64,000 nucleotides of DNA from Zobellia russellii (lineage in GTDB: Bacteria > Bacteroidota > Bacteroidia > Flavobacteriales > Flavobacteriaceae). The stretch covers positions 1 through 64,000 of the forward strand of contig NZ_JACSOI010000005.1 in the NCBI RefSeq assembly GCF_018728565.1, written 5' to 3'. Shown here piece by piece: positions 46,315 through 55,969 of the stretch. The notes under the pieces are model-generated. The model worked only from the letters and a program-made list of their open reading frames with translations. It did no database searches and had not been told where the DNA came from. Each line of letters begins with the position of its first letter. Position 1 is the first letter of the stretch. The position numbers were made by a program, and so were the translations under genes.

Positions 46315-48549
46315 TTAGAATTGAATACTAAAAGTAGTGCCCTCGTTTACCTTGCTCGCTATTGATATGGTTCCTCCCATAGCTTCAATTTGAGTTTTGG
46401 TCATAAACAGACCAATTCCCTTAGCTTCTGGATGCTTATGGAAAACTTTATTCAGCCCAAATATTTTATGTCCATGCTTATTAAGGTCTATGCCCAAACC
46501 GTTGTCCTTGAAGTTCAAAATAACATTGCCATTGTTTAGTTCTGAGGTAATTTCTATACGGGGTATTCTGTCTTGGGATTTGTATTTTAATGAGTTGCCT
46601 ATCAAATTTTGAAAAATACTTTCCAAATATATTTTGGGATATTTTATAGTGTCCGCTTTGGTGAAGTCACTTGTAATTACTGCGTTAGTTCTAGTGATTT
46701 CGGCAGTGAGAATTTCTTGAGTTTTTATCAGGGTTTTACTAAAACTGATATCGCTTCGTGAAATGGCGGTGTTACTTTTAGCGGATAAAGCTTCAATTAA
46801 GGTGTTAAGGGTTAAGGTAAGGTGGTCTATTACCGTTTCAAATTTTTGAAACAGTTCTTTTCGTTCTTCTTCGTTGTCAACAAGTTTATATATATCTACG
46901 AGCGAATTTAAATTGCTCACGGGTGCGCGTAGGTTGTGAGATGTTATTTGGGTAAAATCCGCAAGCTGCAAATTCTGGGCGGTAAGCTCTTCGGTAAGTA
47001 TCTCAAGTTCCTCTTTTGCCCTTAAAATTTTACGTTCGTAACGTTTTTCTGCGGTAATATCCCTTATGGCCATAGAAATAAGCAAACCTTCATCGGTCTC
47101 CAAAGGGCCTAGGGTTACCTCAACAGGAATCTCTTTTCCTGATTTATGAATCATATAGAAGTCTTCGCCAAGATCAATTTTTTGGACTTTGGGATTGGCT
47201 AAGAATTTTTTACGATGTGGCGCTCTCTTTTTTTCAAATCTGGTAGGTATTAATAATTCAACGGATTTCCCTACTAATTCTTCAGGGGAATACCCAAAAA
47301 GGTTTTCGGCCTGTTTATTGATTATCTGTACCATATTACCGCTACCTAATATTAGCGTAGCACTAGGTGCGGAATCAACCAGTCCCTTAAATTTTATTGC
47401 TTGTTGTTGTTGTTCGGTTACATCTTGACAGGTGCCAACAAGCTTTGTAATCTCATTTTTCTCATCAACAATTACTTCACCTAACAACGATATCCATTTT
47501 AGAGTGCCGTCTTTTAAAAGAATACGATGGATAATCTTATTGAACACCTTGTCCTCAATAGCATTATTAAAATGTACCGTTACAGCTTGCTGGTCTTTTG
47601 GATGTACGTAACCAAAATAAGTATCGAACTCTAGTTTGGAGTTTTCTTCTTGCTTAAAAAGATAATACAAGTTGGCAGACCAAAAAACTTCATCTGTTTT
47701 TATATTCCATTGCCAATGGCCTAACAATGCCTTTTGTTCCGCAAAAGCCAGAAGTTCATTCTTTTTGATTACCTCCAACTCAATTTTCTTATAAGCAGTA
47801 ACATCCTGCGAAACACCAAGAATATTAATGATGTTGTCATCTTTATCCAAGTAAATATCTCCTGAAACTTCAATGGTTCTTATCTCTCCGTCATAGGTAA
47901 CGAGTCTATGTGTAAAGTTTTCAAAATACTTGTTTTTGAGGTTGCTTGCCAAGCGTTCCTTAACATATTCCTTATCGTCCGTATATATATTATTCAGAAT
48001 AGTGTTTAGGGGAATTTGTGTATTAGTATCAAAGTCCAGTATACGGCACATATTTTCAGAACAGGTAAAAGTATCAGTTTTAAAATCCCAATTCCAATGG
48101 CCTAACCTTGCTTTTTGTTCGGCAAGATTTAATAATTGATTTTGCTGAAAAAGTTTATTCTCCCTATGGTTTATTTTGGTAATGTCCTGGAGTATACCCA
48201 CAACTTCCGTACAAATGCCGTTTTCTAATTTTCGCATGGCCAAAATATGAAGCCACCTTTTGTTTTTTTTTGGTGTTGTGAACTCTAGTTCATAATCAAA
48301 CGGGATGCCAAATTCTATTAGATTGTTTAAACCCTTTTCAATTTGTTCTGATGTTTTTTTAGGTCGGTCTAGTGGTCCATTTTGTCCTCGGTGTAATATG
48401 GTGCCATAGGGAATTTCTAGGATGTCATAGGCGGCATTATCAAAAACATAAGCATTGGTTTCCAAATGTAACTTCCAAGTGCCTATTCGGAGCAAAGCTC
48501 GAATTGCGCTGGCATTGTCTGGGCCAATAATATTTTTATGATCTTTCAT
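46315..48549 (-). CDS. Multi-PAS sensor histidine kinase (four PAS)
   Basis: A 744-residue soluble kinase with no TM segment. Four PAS/PAC modules lie at about 15-125, 142-252, 268-378 and 385-500. The kinase core has His538 in ITSHNLRAPVSN, and the ATPase box NLIGNSLKYKS, KDNGLGID and KGIGLFMTKTQIEAMGG, a form common in Bacteroidetes. The C-terminal region is highly similar to the kinase two genes upstream (49069-51690), so the two are paralogues. Downstream gene of the kinase-receiver-kinase locus; it probably acts in the cytosol. Confidence 0.93.
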   Translation of the reverse strand: MKDHKNIIGPDNASAIRALLRIGTWKLHLETNAYVFDNAAYDILEIPYGTILHRGQNGPLDRPKKTSEQIEKGLNNLIEFGIPFDYELEFTTPKKNKRWLHILAMRKLENGICTEVVGILQDITKINHRENKLFQQNQLLNLAEQKARLGHWNWDFKTDTFTCSENMCRILDFDTNTQIPLNTILNNIYTDDKEYVKERLASNLKNKYFENFTHRLVTYDGEIRTIEVSGDIYLDKDDNIINILGVSQDVTAYKKIELEVIKKNELLAFAEQKALLGHWQWNIKTDEVFWSANLYYLFKQEENSKLEFDTYFGYVHPKDQQAVTVHFNNAIEDKVFNKIIHRILLKDGTLKWISLLGEVIVDEKNEITKLVGTCQDVTEQQQQAIKFKGLVDSAPSATLILGSGNMVQIINKQAENLFGYSPEELVGKSVELLIPTRFEKKRAPHRKKFLANPKVQKIDLGEDFYMIHKSGKEIPVEVTLGPLETDEGLLISMAIRDITAEKRYERKILRAKEELEILTEELTAQNLQLADFTQITSHNLRAPVSNLNSLVDIYKLVDNEEERKELFQKFETVIDHLTLTLNTLIEALSAKSNTAISRSDISFSKTLIKTQEILTAEITRTNAVITSDFTKADTIKYPKIYLESIFQNLIGNSLKYKSQDRIPRIEITSELNNGNVILNFKDNGLGIDLNKHGHKIFGLNKVFHKHPEAKGIGLFMTKTQIEAMGGTISIASKVNEGTTFSIQF

Positions 48550-48655
48550 GCTCCGTATTTGGGGGCTTAGGCCTATATCATCAAGTATAGATTTATAAGT
48601 TACGTTTAATTTGCGATATAACTCAAATGAATAATTCTCTCATGCTCTGGTAATT

Positions 48656-49063
48656 CTATTTAACGAGATATTTTTCTATTATAGCTTTGAGTTGTTCACT
48701 TTTTAAAGGCTTGGATAAATAATCTATAACAGATGTATAACTTTTGGCCTTTTCAATATCTTCTGGGTCTACAGAAGAGGAAACCATATAGATGGCAATT
48801 TTCTTGCTTATTTTGTCCTCAAGAGCTTGATAAGCTTTTAAAAACTGAAAGCCATCCATTATGGGCATATCAATGTCCAGTAGTATTAGGTTGGGTAAAG
48901 CCTCTACATTGTTTTGATTTTCTGTTATATAATTTATAGCTTCTTCTCCATTGGGAAAGACCGAGGTCTTATGTTCGATTTTTAAGAATTTTGCGGACTG
49001 AATAATTGTAAACCTATAGATATCATCGTCATCAACAATACAAAGGTGAAAGGGGTTTTTCAT
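48656..49063 (-). CDS. Stand-alone receiver-domain response regulator
   Basis: A 135-residue CheY-like protein with acidic pocket D11-D14, phosphoacceptor Asp63 in LLDIDMP, VSSSVDPED and Lys in YLSKPLK. It lies between two paralogous multi-PAS kinases on the same strand, 5 bp after the upstream one. One or both kinases probably phosphorylate it. It has no DNA-binding output domain. Confidence 0.95.
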   Translation of the reverse strand: MKNPFHLCIVDDDDIYRFTIIQSAKFLKIEHKTSVFPNGEEAINYITENQNNVEALPNLILLDIDMPIMDGFQFLKAYQALEDKISKKIAIYMVSSSVDPEDIEKAKSYTSVIDYLSKPLKSEQLKAIIEKYLVK

Positions 49064-49068
49064 ATGTT

Positions 49069-51690
49069 TTAAAAAAAATTAATAATAAAGGTGGTGCCTT
49101 CGTTTACTTTACTGTCTATGGATATAGTTCCTCCCATAGCTTCAATTTGAGTTTTGGTCATAAACAGACCAATACCTTTTGCTTCAGGATGATTATGGAA
49201 AACTTTGTTCAAGCCAAAAATTTTATGACCGTGTTTATCAAGGTCTATACCCAAACCGTTATCCTTAAATTTTAAAATTACGTTGCCATCATTTATTTCA
49301 GAGGTGACTTCTATTTGCGGTATACGTTGTTTGGATTTGTATTTTAAAGAGTTGCCGATTAAATTTTGAAAAACACTATCTAGATATATTTTGTGGCATT
49401 GTATAGTGTCTACTTTAGAAAAATCACTTTTTATTACGGCATTGCATTTTGAGATTTCAGCAGTAAATATCTCTTGTGTTCTCATAAGTACTTCGCTAAA
49501 AGAAACCTCGCTACGCTCTACGGAAGTATCATTTTTTGTACTCAATGCTTCAATGAGCGTATTAAGGGTTAGGGTGAGATGAGAAATTACAGTTTCAAAT
49601 TTTTCGAACAGCTCATTTCGTTCTTCCTCATTATCAATCAACTTATAAATATCTACAAGTGAATTTAGATTACTTACCGGTGCACGTAAGTTATGAGATG
49701 TTATCTGGGTAAAATCTGCCAGTTGTAGATTTTGGGCCGTTAATTCTTCTGTGAGTACTTCTAGTTCTTCTTTAGCTTTTAAAATTTTGTGCTGGTAATC
49801 TTTTTCTGCCGTTATATCTCTTACTACTACAGATAAAAGAAAGCCTCCCTCCAATTGTAGAGGTCCCAGAGTTACCTCAACGGGAATTTCATTTTTCTGT
49901 TTATCGTACATATAAAAATCATCACCAATATCATAAGTTTTTATTTCTGGATTGGCGTAAAAGGCATCTCTCAGAGGAGCGCGTCTTTCATCAAACCTAG
50001 ATGGAATCAAAAGGTCTATGGATTGGCCTACCAGCTCCTGCGGCGTATAACCAAACAGACGTTCTGCCTGTAAGTTTATCATTTGTATAATGTTGTCCTT
50101 ACCAAGAATAAGTGTTGCGTTAGGAGCGGATTCCAATAAAGCTTTAAACTTCATTTCCTCTGCCCGTTGTTCACTTACATCTTGCAAAGTACCCAGCATT
50201 TCAGTGACATTATCAGAACGGTCAATGTTTACAGTAGCTAATAATTCTACCGTTTTTATCTTACCATTTTTTAGTACAATCCGGTGTACAACTCCCTCAA
50301 ATTTTTTGTGCTCTATTAATGCATCTATTTTGGTTGTAACCCTTTCTTTATCATCCGGGTGAATAAAACCAAAATAAGTATCAAAAAAAATGGGTGTTCC
50401 TTCTTCAACTTCAAAAATGCGGTAGAGATTGGCTGACCATTTTACGTGGTTAGTGGAAAAATCCCACTGCCAGTTACCAATTTTTGAAATTTGTTCAGCA
50501 AAACCTAAAAGTTGATTGTTACTTCTAAGCTCATTTTCAATAATTTTTTGATCGGTTACATCTTGGGAAACTCCAAGAACATTTACAATTTCACCACTTG
50601 AATCTTTTATGACCTTCCCTTGTACTTTAACATAGATTAGTTTGTTATCTATTATGACGCGATGCGAAAAACCGTCAAAATATTTTTTCTCGATAATTTG
50701 TTTTAGACTGGTTCTTACGTGGTCTTCGTCTTCCGGATGTACATCTTTCAATAAAGTATCTAAAGTAAACTTTGAGTTTTCTTCTATTTTAAGAAGACGG
50801 GCCATATTCTCGGAGCCTATTATAGTATCACTTGCAACCTCCCATTGCCAATATCCAAATTTAGCTCGCTCTTGAGCAACTTTAAAGAGTTGGTTTTTTT
50901 CTAAAAGTTCATCTTCAAATTGTTTTATTTTGGTAATGTCTTGAGAGCTACATATAAAACCTATTAAATCAGAATTCTCGTCTAAGATGGGTTCTCCCAA
51001 AACTTGAATAATTCTTTCAGAACCATCATCTAGTAAGAAACGATGAAAAAATGTTTCAAATTTCTTGTTTTTAATAGCATTATTGAGACAAGACCTAACG
51101 TCTTCAATATCTTCTGGATGGACGGCTTCCGTTAATTCATCAATTGTAATGCGTTTTCCATAAGGCACTTTTACGATTCGCGATATATTTTTGGAACAAG
51201 TAATTAGATTCGTTTCCAAATCCCATTTCCAATGGCCAATACTGGCTTTGTTTTCTTGGAAATTTAGAAGCTCGTTTTTTTCAATTAATTCGTTCTCCGA
51301 AACTTTACGGACCGTAATATCCTGTATCATTCCAGAAACTTTTATTCGCTCATCAGAGGATTTAATGCGTTTACCAATTAACAGTACCCAAATTGAAGTT
51401 CCGTTGGGAACTTCTAATTCAACTTCATGGTTAAAGGATGTGTTGGTTTTAGCGGAATTTGCTATAATTTTTTTAATAAATTCCCACTTGCTTTGATTCC
51501 TACAATACCCAGTAGTTTTTTCATCACGTAAATCAATGCCATTTGGCCATTGCAGTATTTCATAACAAACTTGGTCAAGATTATATGTGCCTGTTTCAAT
51601 ATCAAAAATCCAATAGCCTATTCTGGCTATAGCATTTAATTCTGCTATAGCGCTATCTAAATTTTGTATTTGAAAATTTTCAATATTCAT
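49069..51690 (-). CDS. Multi-PAS sensor histidine kinase (five PAS)
   Basis: An 873-residue soluble kinase. Five PAS/PAC modules lie at roughly 10-127, 143-253, 270-380, 397-507 and 515-628, each with a similar G-x-W-x-W-D start. The kinase core has the phosphoacceptor in ITSHNLRAPVSN (about 667), NLIGNSLKYKS, KDNGLGID and GIGLFMTKTQIEAMGG. It has one more PAS unit than the paralogue at 46315-48549, and its kinase portion is nearly the same. It is the first gene of the locus. Confidence 0.93.
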   Translation of the reverse strand: MNIENFQIQNLDSAIAELNAIARIGYWIFDIETGTYNLDQVCYEILQWPNGIDLRDEKTTGYCRNQSKWEFIKKIIANSAKTNTSFNHEVELEVPNGTSIWVLLIGKRIKSSDERIKVSGMIQDITVRKVSENELIEKNELLNFQENKASIGHWKWDLETNLITCSKNISRIVKVPYGKRITIDELTEAVHPEDIEDVRSCLNNAIKNKKFETFFHRFLLDDGSERIIQVLGEPILDENSDLIGFICSSQDITKIKQFEDELLEKNQLFKVAQERAKFGYWQWEVASDTIIGSENMARLLKIEENSKFTLDTLLKDVHPEDEDHVRTSLKQIIEKKYFDGFSHRVIIDNKLIYVKVQGKVIKDSSGEIVNVLGVSQDVTDQKIIENELRSNNQLLGFAEQISKIGNWQWDFSTNHVKWSANLYRIFEVEEGTPIFFDTYFGFIHPDDKERVTTKIDALIEHKKFEGVVHRIVLKNGKIKTVELLATVNIDRSDNVTEMLGTLQDVSEQRAEEMKFKALLESAPNATLILGKDNIIQMINLQAERLFGYTPQELVGQSIDLLIPSRFDERRAPLRDAFYANPEIKTYDIGDDFYMYDKQKNEIPVEVTLGPLQLEGGFLLSVVVRDITAEKDYQHKILKAKEELEVLTEELTAQNLQLADFTQITSHNLRAPVSNLNSLVDIYKLIDNEEERNELFEKFETVISHLTLTLNTLIEALSTKNDTSVERSEVSFSEVLMRTQEIFTAEISKCNAVIKSDFSKVDTIQCHKIYLDSVFQNLIGNSLKYKSKQRIPQIEVTSEINDGNVILKFKDNGLGIDLDKHGHKIFGLNKVFHNHPEAKGIGLFMTKTQIEAMGGTISIDSKVNEGTTFIINFF

Positions 51691-51811
51691 ATAACTAAGC
51701 TTGTACTTTTACAAGCAACTAAGGTTTAATTGAATAAAGTATTTCTGTTCGAAATTTTATAAAATTGATACCCAAGGTACATATTAACTAATTCGACATT
51801 AATTGAGCTAA

Positions 51812-51849
51812 TTTATTGTATATTAATATAGTTAATATCTTACAATAAA
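51812..51849. repeat. Inverted repeat in the gap upstream of menB
   Basis: TTTATTGTA (51812-51820) and its exact reverse complement TACAATAAA (51841-51849) flank an AT-rich 20-bp core. A second small inverted repeat, CTTGTA-CTTT-TACAAG, lies at about 51699-51714. The 326-bp region between the kinase locus and menB holds no gene. These could be operators; this is weak. Confidence 0.4.
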
Positions 51850-52016
51850 TGAATTTTTTATCACTTATACGTATTTTTTAAAATCTTTTCTCAAAACATT
51901 AAAAGACCGTAACAATTTTTTTGATAATGTGCATCTTAAACAACAATTTGATGCTTCAACAATACTAATTTGTTTTTTCAAATTGCTTTACTTTGCAAGA
52001 GCTTAAAAATTACCTC

Positions 52017-52859
52017 ATGCAAAAACCAAGTTGGAAGACAGCAATTGAATTTGAAGATATAACCTATAAAAAATCTAATGGTGTGGCCCGCATAGCCTTT
52101 AATAGGCCAAATGTGCGTAATGCGTTTAGACCAAAGACTACAAGTGAACTTTACCAGGCTTTTTATGATGCTCAGGAAGACACCTCTATTGGAGTGGTTC
52201 TACTTTCGGCGGAAGGACCTTCGAGCAAAGATGGCGTATATGCTTTCTGTAGTGGTGGAGACCAAAAGGCTAGAGGAGAACAAGGATATGTAGGGGAGGA
52301 CGGTATGCACCGTCTTAACATTTTAGAAGTACAGCGGCAGATACGTTTTATGCCCAAAGCGGTTATTGCGGTAGTACCGGGTTGGGCCGTAGGAGGCGGT
52401 CATAGTCTTCATGTAGTTTGTGATCTTACCTTGGCGAGTAAGGAACATGCTATCTTTAAACAAACCGATGCCGATGTAACCAGTTTTGACGGTGGTTATG
52501 GGTCGGCTTATCTGGCAAAAATGGTAGGGCAGAAAAAAGCGCGTGAAATCTTTTTTCTAGGTCGTAATTACTCTGCTCAAGAGGCATATGAAATGGGAAT
52601 GGTAAATGCTGTAATACCGCATGATGAACTTGAGGATACCGCTTATCAATGGGCTCAGGAAATACTTGAAAAATCGCCTACGTCCATTAAAATGCTAAAA
52701 TTTGCAATGAACCTAACGGATGATGGTATGGTAGGTCAACAAGTCTTTGCAGGTGAGGCTACTCGTTTAGCGTATGGTACTGAAGAAGCAAAAGAGGGGA
52801 GAAACGCATTTTTAGAAAAGCGGAAACCTAATTTTGGAAAGAATAAATATATTCCATGA
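52017..52859 (+). CDS. menB: 1,4-dihydroxy-2-naphthoyl-CoA synthase
   Basis: A 280-residue crotonase-fold enzyme of menaquinone biosynthesis that cyclises o-succinylbenzoyl-CoA. I use ATG 52017; an upstream TTG (51993) would only add eight residues. Diagnostic segments: FNRPNVRNAFRPKT, AFCSGGDQKARG, the GWAVGGGHSLHVVCDLT oxyanion region, DGGYGSAYLAKMVG and the C-terminal FLEKRKPNF. No other men genes are adjacent. Confidence 0.96.
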   Translation: MQKPSWKTAIEFEDITYKKSNGVARIAFNRPNVRNAFRPKTTSELYQAFYDAQEDTSIGVVLLSAEGPSSKDGVYAFCSGGDQKARGEQGYVGEDGMHRLNILEVQRQIRFMPKAVIAVVPGWAVGGGHSLHVVCDLTLASKEHAIFKQTDADVTSFDGGYGSAYLAKMVGQKKAREIFFLGRNYSAQEAYEMGMVNAVIPHDELEDTAYQWAQEILEKSPTSIKMLKFAMNLTDDGMVGQQVFAGEATRLAYGTEEAKEGRNAFLEKRKPNFGKNKYIP

Positions 52860-52917
52860 TACTTTGGTGAAGCATTTCTTTATGTCTAACTATTGAAACA
52901 CAACCCTTTTAAAACCA

Positions 52918-52951
52918 GAAAAAGCCCATCCGGTAAGGAAAAGGCTCTTTC
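52918..52951 (+). terminator. Terminator-like hairpin after menB
   Basis: GAAAAAGCC pairs with GGCTCTTTC (one mismatch) across a 16-nt loop. It lies 58 bp beyond the menB stop, but lacks a long T tract. Confidence 0.5.
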
Positions 52952-53133
52952 ATCGAGAACACTATATGAAAATGAAAAAATTTACTTTTTGTTTTTTGTA
53001 ACACTGTAAACTTACGGCAAGGTTGTAGTTTCTCTAAACTATTGTTGCGAGCCAAGGTAAAGTTGTTGTGTAACGACGCAAAAAGGATATTTAAGTTTTT
53101 TCGTACGTGTTTCGTGAGCCTAAAATGATGGAT

Positions 53134-54462
53134 TTATTTGATTGCGGCTAGTATATTTTTGAGGAAAAGGTTAATGTCAAAATCGGGTTCTTCGGCAAGT
53201 CCGGTCCGTACCACTACCAAATCTTTTGATGGAATGATAAAAACACGTTGGCCCTGATAGCCATTAGCGGAATAAAGGTCTCTGGGTACATCTGGATATT
53301 TTCCGTTGGCATTAAGCCAGAAATGGCCGCCATAGGTACCGTCTGAGTACAAAGTGGGTTTGGAAACGTAGTCCACCCAAGAAGCATCAAAAAGTTGTTC
53401 TCCGTTCCAGTTACCCTTGTTAAGGTATAACAGGCCAAATTTGGCCCAATCCCGTGTTGTGGCCCATGCGTAGGATGATCCTACAAAATTTCCTTTCATA
53501 TCGGTTTCAATGAGCATACTGCTCATTCCAATTTTATCAATTAGGGCTTTGTAAGGAAAGTTAATGTACTCTTGATGCGTTTTAAACCTTTTCCTTAAAA
53601 TGCCGGATAATAAGTTAGAAGTGCCCGAGGAGTAGTTCCAGATTTCAGTTGGCCCAGCAATAGCTTCTTTCTCTCCTTGTGCCTTGGTCATGTCGGCATC
53701 CATAAAAAGCATGCGTGTAACATCGGATATAGCGGTATAATCCTCGTCCCAAGCAAGTCCGCTTTGCATACGTAACAAATGGTTCAGGGTAATATTCTTT
53801 CTGTTGTCCTTGTCCCAGTTCTTTAAAAGTACGGGCGTATTCAGGTCTATTTTTCCATTGTATTCTAAAATGCCGTATAAGGTGGCCAATACGCTTTTGG
53901 TCATGCTCCAGCCCAATATGGGGGTGTCTTTGGTAAAACCCTGCAGATATTTTTCTCCTATGATGTGGTTCTTATGGGCTACAAGCACCGTTCTGGTCTT
54001 TTGTATGTCATTGTTAGAGAAAGCATGGTCCAGAGCTTTCTGCAGCTGGTCATAATCTACATTGCTGAAAATGGTGTCTTTGGCTTCCTCATCCCCATAA
54101 GGGAATTTTAAATTATTATTTTGCTTTACACGCTGCGGAGTGGGGATTATGGTATTTGGGTCATAATCATTGTTTACTAGCGTACAGCCCAAACCTTCAT
54201 TACAGATGGCCTTTCGCTCCATAAGCCCAAAAACAGAGGCCGAGGCACTCTTGCCGTCCGTCTCAACATCGGCAAGTTTTATGAGGGGAACATCATTATC
54301 GTTTAGTTGAACGGATTCGGCACTACGGTCCGTAATAAAAACGGTTGAGGCCATATTTTTTGAGGCATAACCAGAAATGAAATTTAGTTTGGGGAAATTA
54401 AAGTATACGGCCACGGTAAGAAGTACAAATAAAATTAAAAGGATGCGTTTGAAAATTTTCAT
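53134..54462 (-). CDS. Serine hydrolase, beta-lactamase class C-like
   Basis: About 442 residues from ATG 54462 (MKIFKRILLILF), which gives a membrane-anchor/signal segment; a 12-residue upstream extension is rejected. The SMTK motif (SxxK nucleophile and Lys) is in GWSMTKSVL, YSSGTSN fits the second YxN-like motif, and YQGQRVFIIPSKDLVVVRTG ends the fold. The family includes beta-lactamases, D-aminopeptidases and esterases. The N-terminal 140 residues are not typical, and the substrate is unknown. It likely acts in the periplasm. Confidence 0.85.
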   Translation of the reverse strand: MKIFKRILLILFVLLTVAVYFNFPKLNFISGYASKNMASTVFITDRSAESVQLNDNDVPLIKLADVETDGKSASASVFGLMERKAICNEGLGCTLVNNDYDPNTIIPTPQRVKQNNNLKFPYGDEEAKDTIFSNVDYDQLQKALDHAFSNNDIQKTRTVLVAHKNHIIGEKYLQGFTKDTPILGWSMTKSVLATLYGILEYNGKIDLNTPVLLKNWDKDNRKNITLNHLLRMQSGLAWDEDYTAISDVTRMLFMDADMTKAQGEKEAIAGPTEIWNYSSGTSNLLSGILRKRFKTHQEYINFPYKALIDKIGMSSMLIETDMKGNFVGSSYAWATTRDWAKFGLLYLNKGNWNGEQLFDASWVDYVSKPTLYSDGTYGGHFWLNANGKYPDVPRDLYSANGYQGQRVFIIPSKDLVVVRTGLAEEPDFDINLFLKNILAAIK

Positions 54463-54558
54463 GGAATTTCTGGGATGTTGAGATGAAAAATACACCAAAA
54501 AAGTGTAAAAGTAATTGAATTTGTAAAACAGTCTGTTAGATTTTATAAATTGCTTACC

Positions 54559-55518
54559 ATGAAAATACTCGTACCTCTAAATATACCCGACAAAGGCATT
54601 GATTTGCTGAAAAGCGAAGGTCTTCAAGTAACTAAATGGACCAAGGACCGGCCCATGACCAAAGAAGAGCTCTATGAGGCAGTGGCAAAACACGATGTAT
54701 TATTGAGCACTAGTAACTACAAGTTGGATGCCGATTTTTTAAATGCGAACAGTCATCTAAAAATCATATCGCAATATGCGGCAGGTTATGATAATATTGA
54801 TGTTGAGGAGGCAAAAAAGCTCGGTATTCCTATTGCCAACGCCCCCAACTCTATGACCGATGCTACGGCAGATATGGCCTTTGCACTCGTTTTGGCCGTT
54901 TCCCGAAAAATGTTCTATATGCACAAAACCATTGCTAAAGGTGAATGGCAACATTTTAGACCTCAAGCCAATTTAGGCATTGAGCTTAAAAATAAAACTG
55001 TTGGTGTTTTTGGATTGGGGCGGATCGGGTTGGAATTTGCCCACCGTTGTAAAGGTGCCTATGGAATGAACGTAATTTATTGCAATCGTTCTACAAACAG
55101 AGAAGCGGAAGAGAAACTTGGGGCAACAAAAGTAGATTTTAACACACTTCTAGAGCAGAGTGATGTAATTTCTGTGCATTGTGCACTTACCCCGGAAACA
55201 AAATTCAAGTTTAATGCCGAGGCATTTAAAAAAATGAAACCTACAACTATTTTTGTTAATACCGCAAGGGGGCAGGTCCATAATGAAAAGGACTTGATTG
55301 TTGCTTTGGAAAATAAGGAAATATGGGGTGCAGGGCTTGATGTTACCAATCCTGAACCTATGCAAGAAGATAATCCATTATTGTCTATGGAGCAGGTAGC
55401 GGTTACGCCACATATTGGTTCTGCAACTGTTGAGGCCCGTGATCAAATGTCAGTTTTTGCGGCACATAATATTTTGGCGTTTCATAGAGGGGAACCTATA
55501 CCTTATCCTGTATTTTAA
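54559..55518 (+). CDS. D-2-hydroxyacid dehydrogenase (glycerate dehydrogenase-like)
   Basis: About 319 residues from ATG 54559 (three residues shorter than the TTG form). NAD motif GVFGLGRIGLEF, catalytic Arg in NTARGQVHNE, Glu in LDVTNPEPM and His in VTPHIGSAT. It resembles D-glycerate or glyoxylate dehydrogenases. It is followed after 34 bp by the 3D-domain lipoprotein gene and may be cotranscribed with the envelope genes. Confidence 0.9.
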   Translation: MKILVPLNIPDKGIDLLKSEGLQVTKWTKDRPMTKEELYEAVAKHDVLLSTSNYKLDADFLNANSHLKIISQYAAGYDNIDVEEAKKLGIPIANAPNSMTDATADMAFALVLAVSRKMFYMHKTIAKGEWQHFRPQANLGIELKNKTVGVFGLGRIGLEFAHRCKGAYGMNVIYCNRSTNREAEEKLGATKVDFNTLLEQSDVISVHCALTPETKFKFNAEAFKKMKPTTIFVNTARGQVHNEKDLIVALENKEIWGAGLDVTNPEPMQEDNPLLSMEQVAVTPHIGSATVEARDQMSVFAAHNILAFHRGEPIPYPVF

Positions 55519-55552
55519 AAATTATGTAGCTTTAAAGGAAATCTTTTTAGCT

Positions 55553-55969
55553 ATGTTCAGAAAGATAATAGTACTTCTATTGCTTCTTTTTCTGTACCAA
55601 TCATGTACAGAAAAGGAGAATGAGTATATCTGGAAAACAAAAGAAGTGCATGTTTCCGCTTATAATTCCGTTCATTGGCAGACAGATGACCAGCCCAGTT
55701 TGGCAGCTTGGGGAGACACACTTTCTCCGGGCATGAAAGCTATTGCCATTTCTAAGGATTTATTGGATTTAGGGCTGGAACGAGGTACCCATGTAAAAAT
55801 TCCAGGTCTAGAGGGAGTTTATGTGGTGATGGATAAGATGAACAGCAGATGGAAAAATAAAATTGATGTTTATATGGGTTCTGATGTTGATAAAGCTAGG
55901 GATTGGGGTAAAAAGAAACTTAAAATTAGATACCGTGTTAAGCGGGAAGCCGATATTAAAAAAGAATGA
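55553..55969 (+). CDS. 3D-domain lipoprotein
   Basis: A 138-residue protein starting at ATG 55553. Lipobox YQSC is within the signal (Cys19). The mature protein has the 3D (Asp-Asp-Asp)/double-psi beta-barrel pattern: VSAYNS...GDTLSPGMKAIAIS, RGTHVKIPGL and VMDKMNSRWKNKIDVYMG. Such domains occur in MltA-like transglycosylases and cell-wall proteins. It overlaps the amidase gene by 4 bp. Confidence 0.8.
   Translation: MFRKIIVLLLLLFLYQSCTEKENEYIWKTKEVHVSAYNSVHWQTDDQPSLAAWGDTLSPGMKAIAISKDLLDLGLERGTHVKIPGLEGVYVVMDKMNSRWKNKIDVYMGSDVDKARDWGKKKLKIRYRVKREADIKKE

Noticed and set aside
52968-53000. Ten-codon ORF (MKMKKFTFCFL) after menB
   Set aside because: Too short, with no similarity to anything nearby and no expression signals.
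55415-55552. Upstream extension of the 3D-domain lipoprotein
   Set aside because: It runs inside the 3' end of the hydroxyacid dehydrogenase and hides the lipoprotein signal; ATG 55553 restores it.
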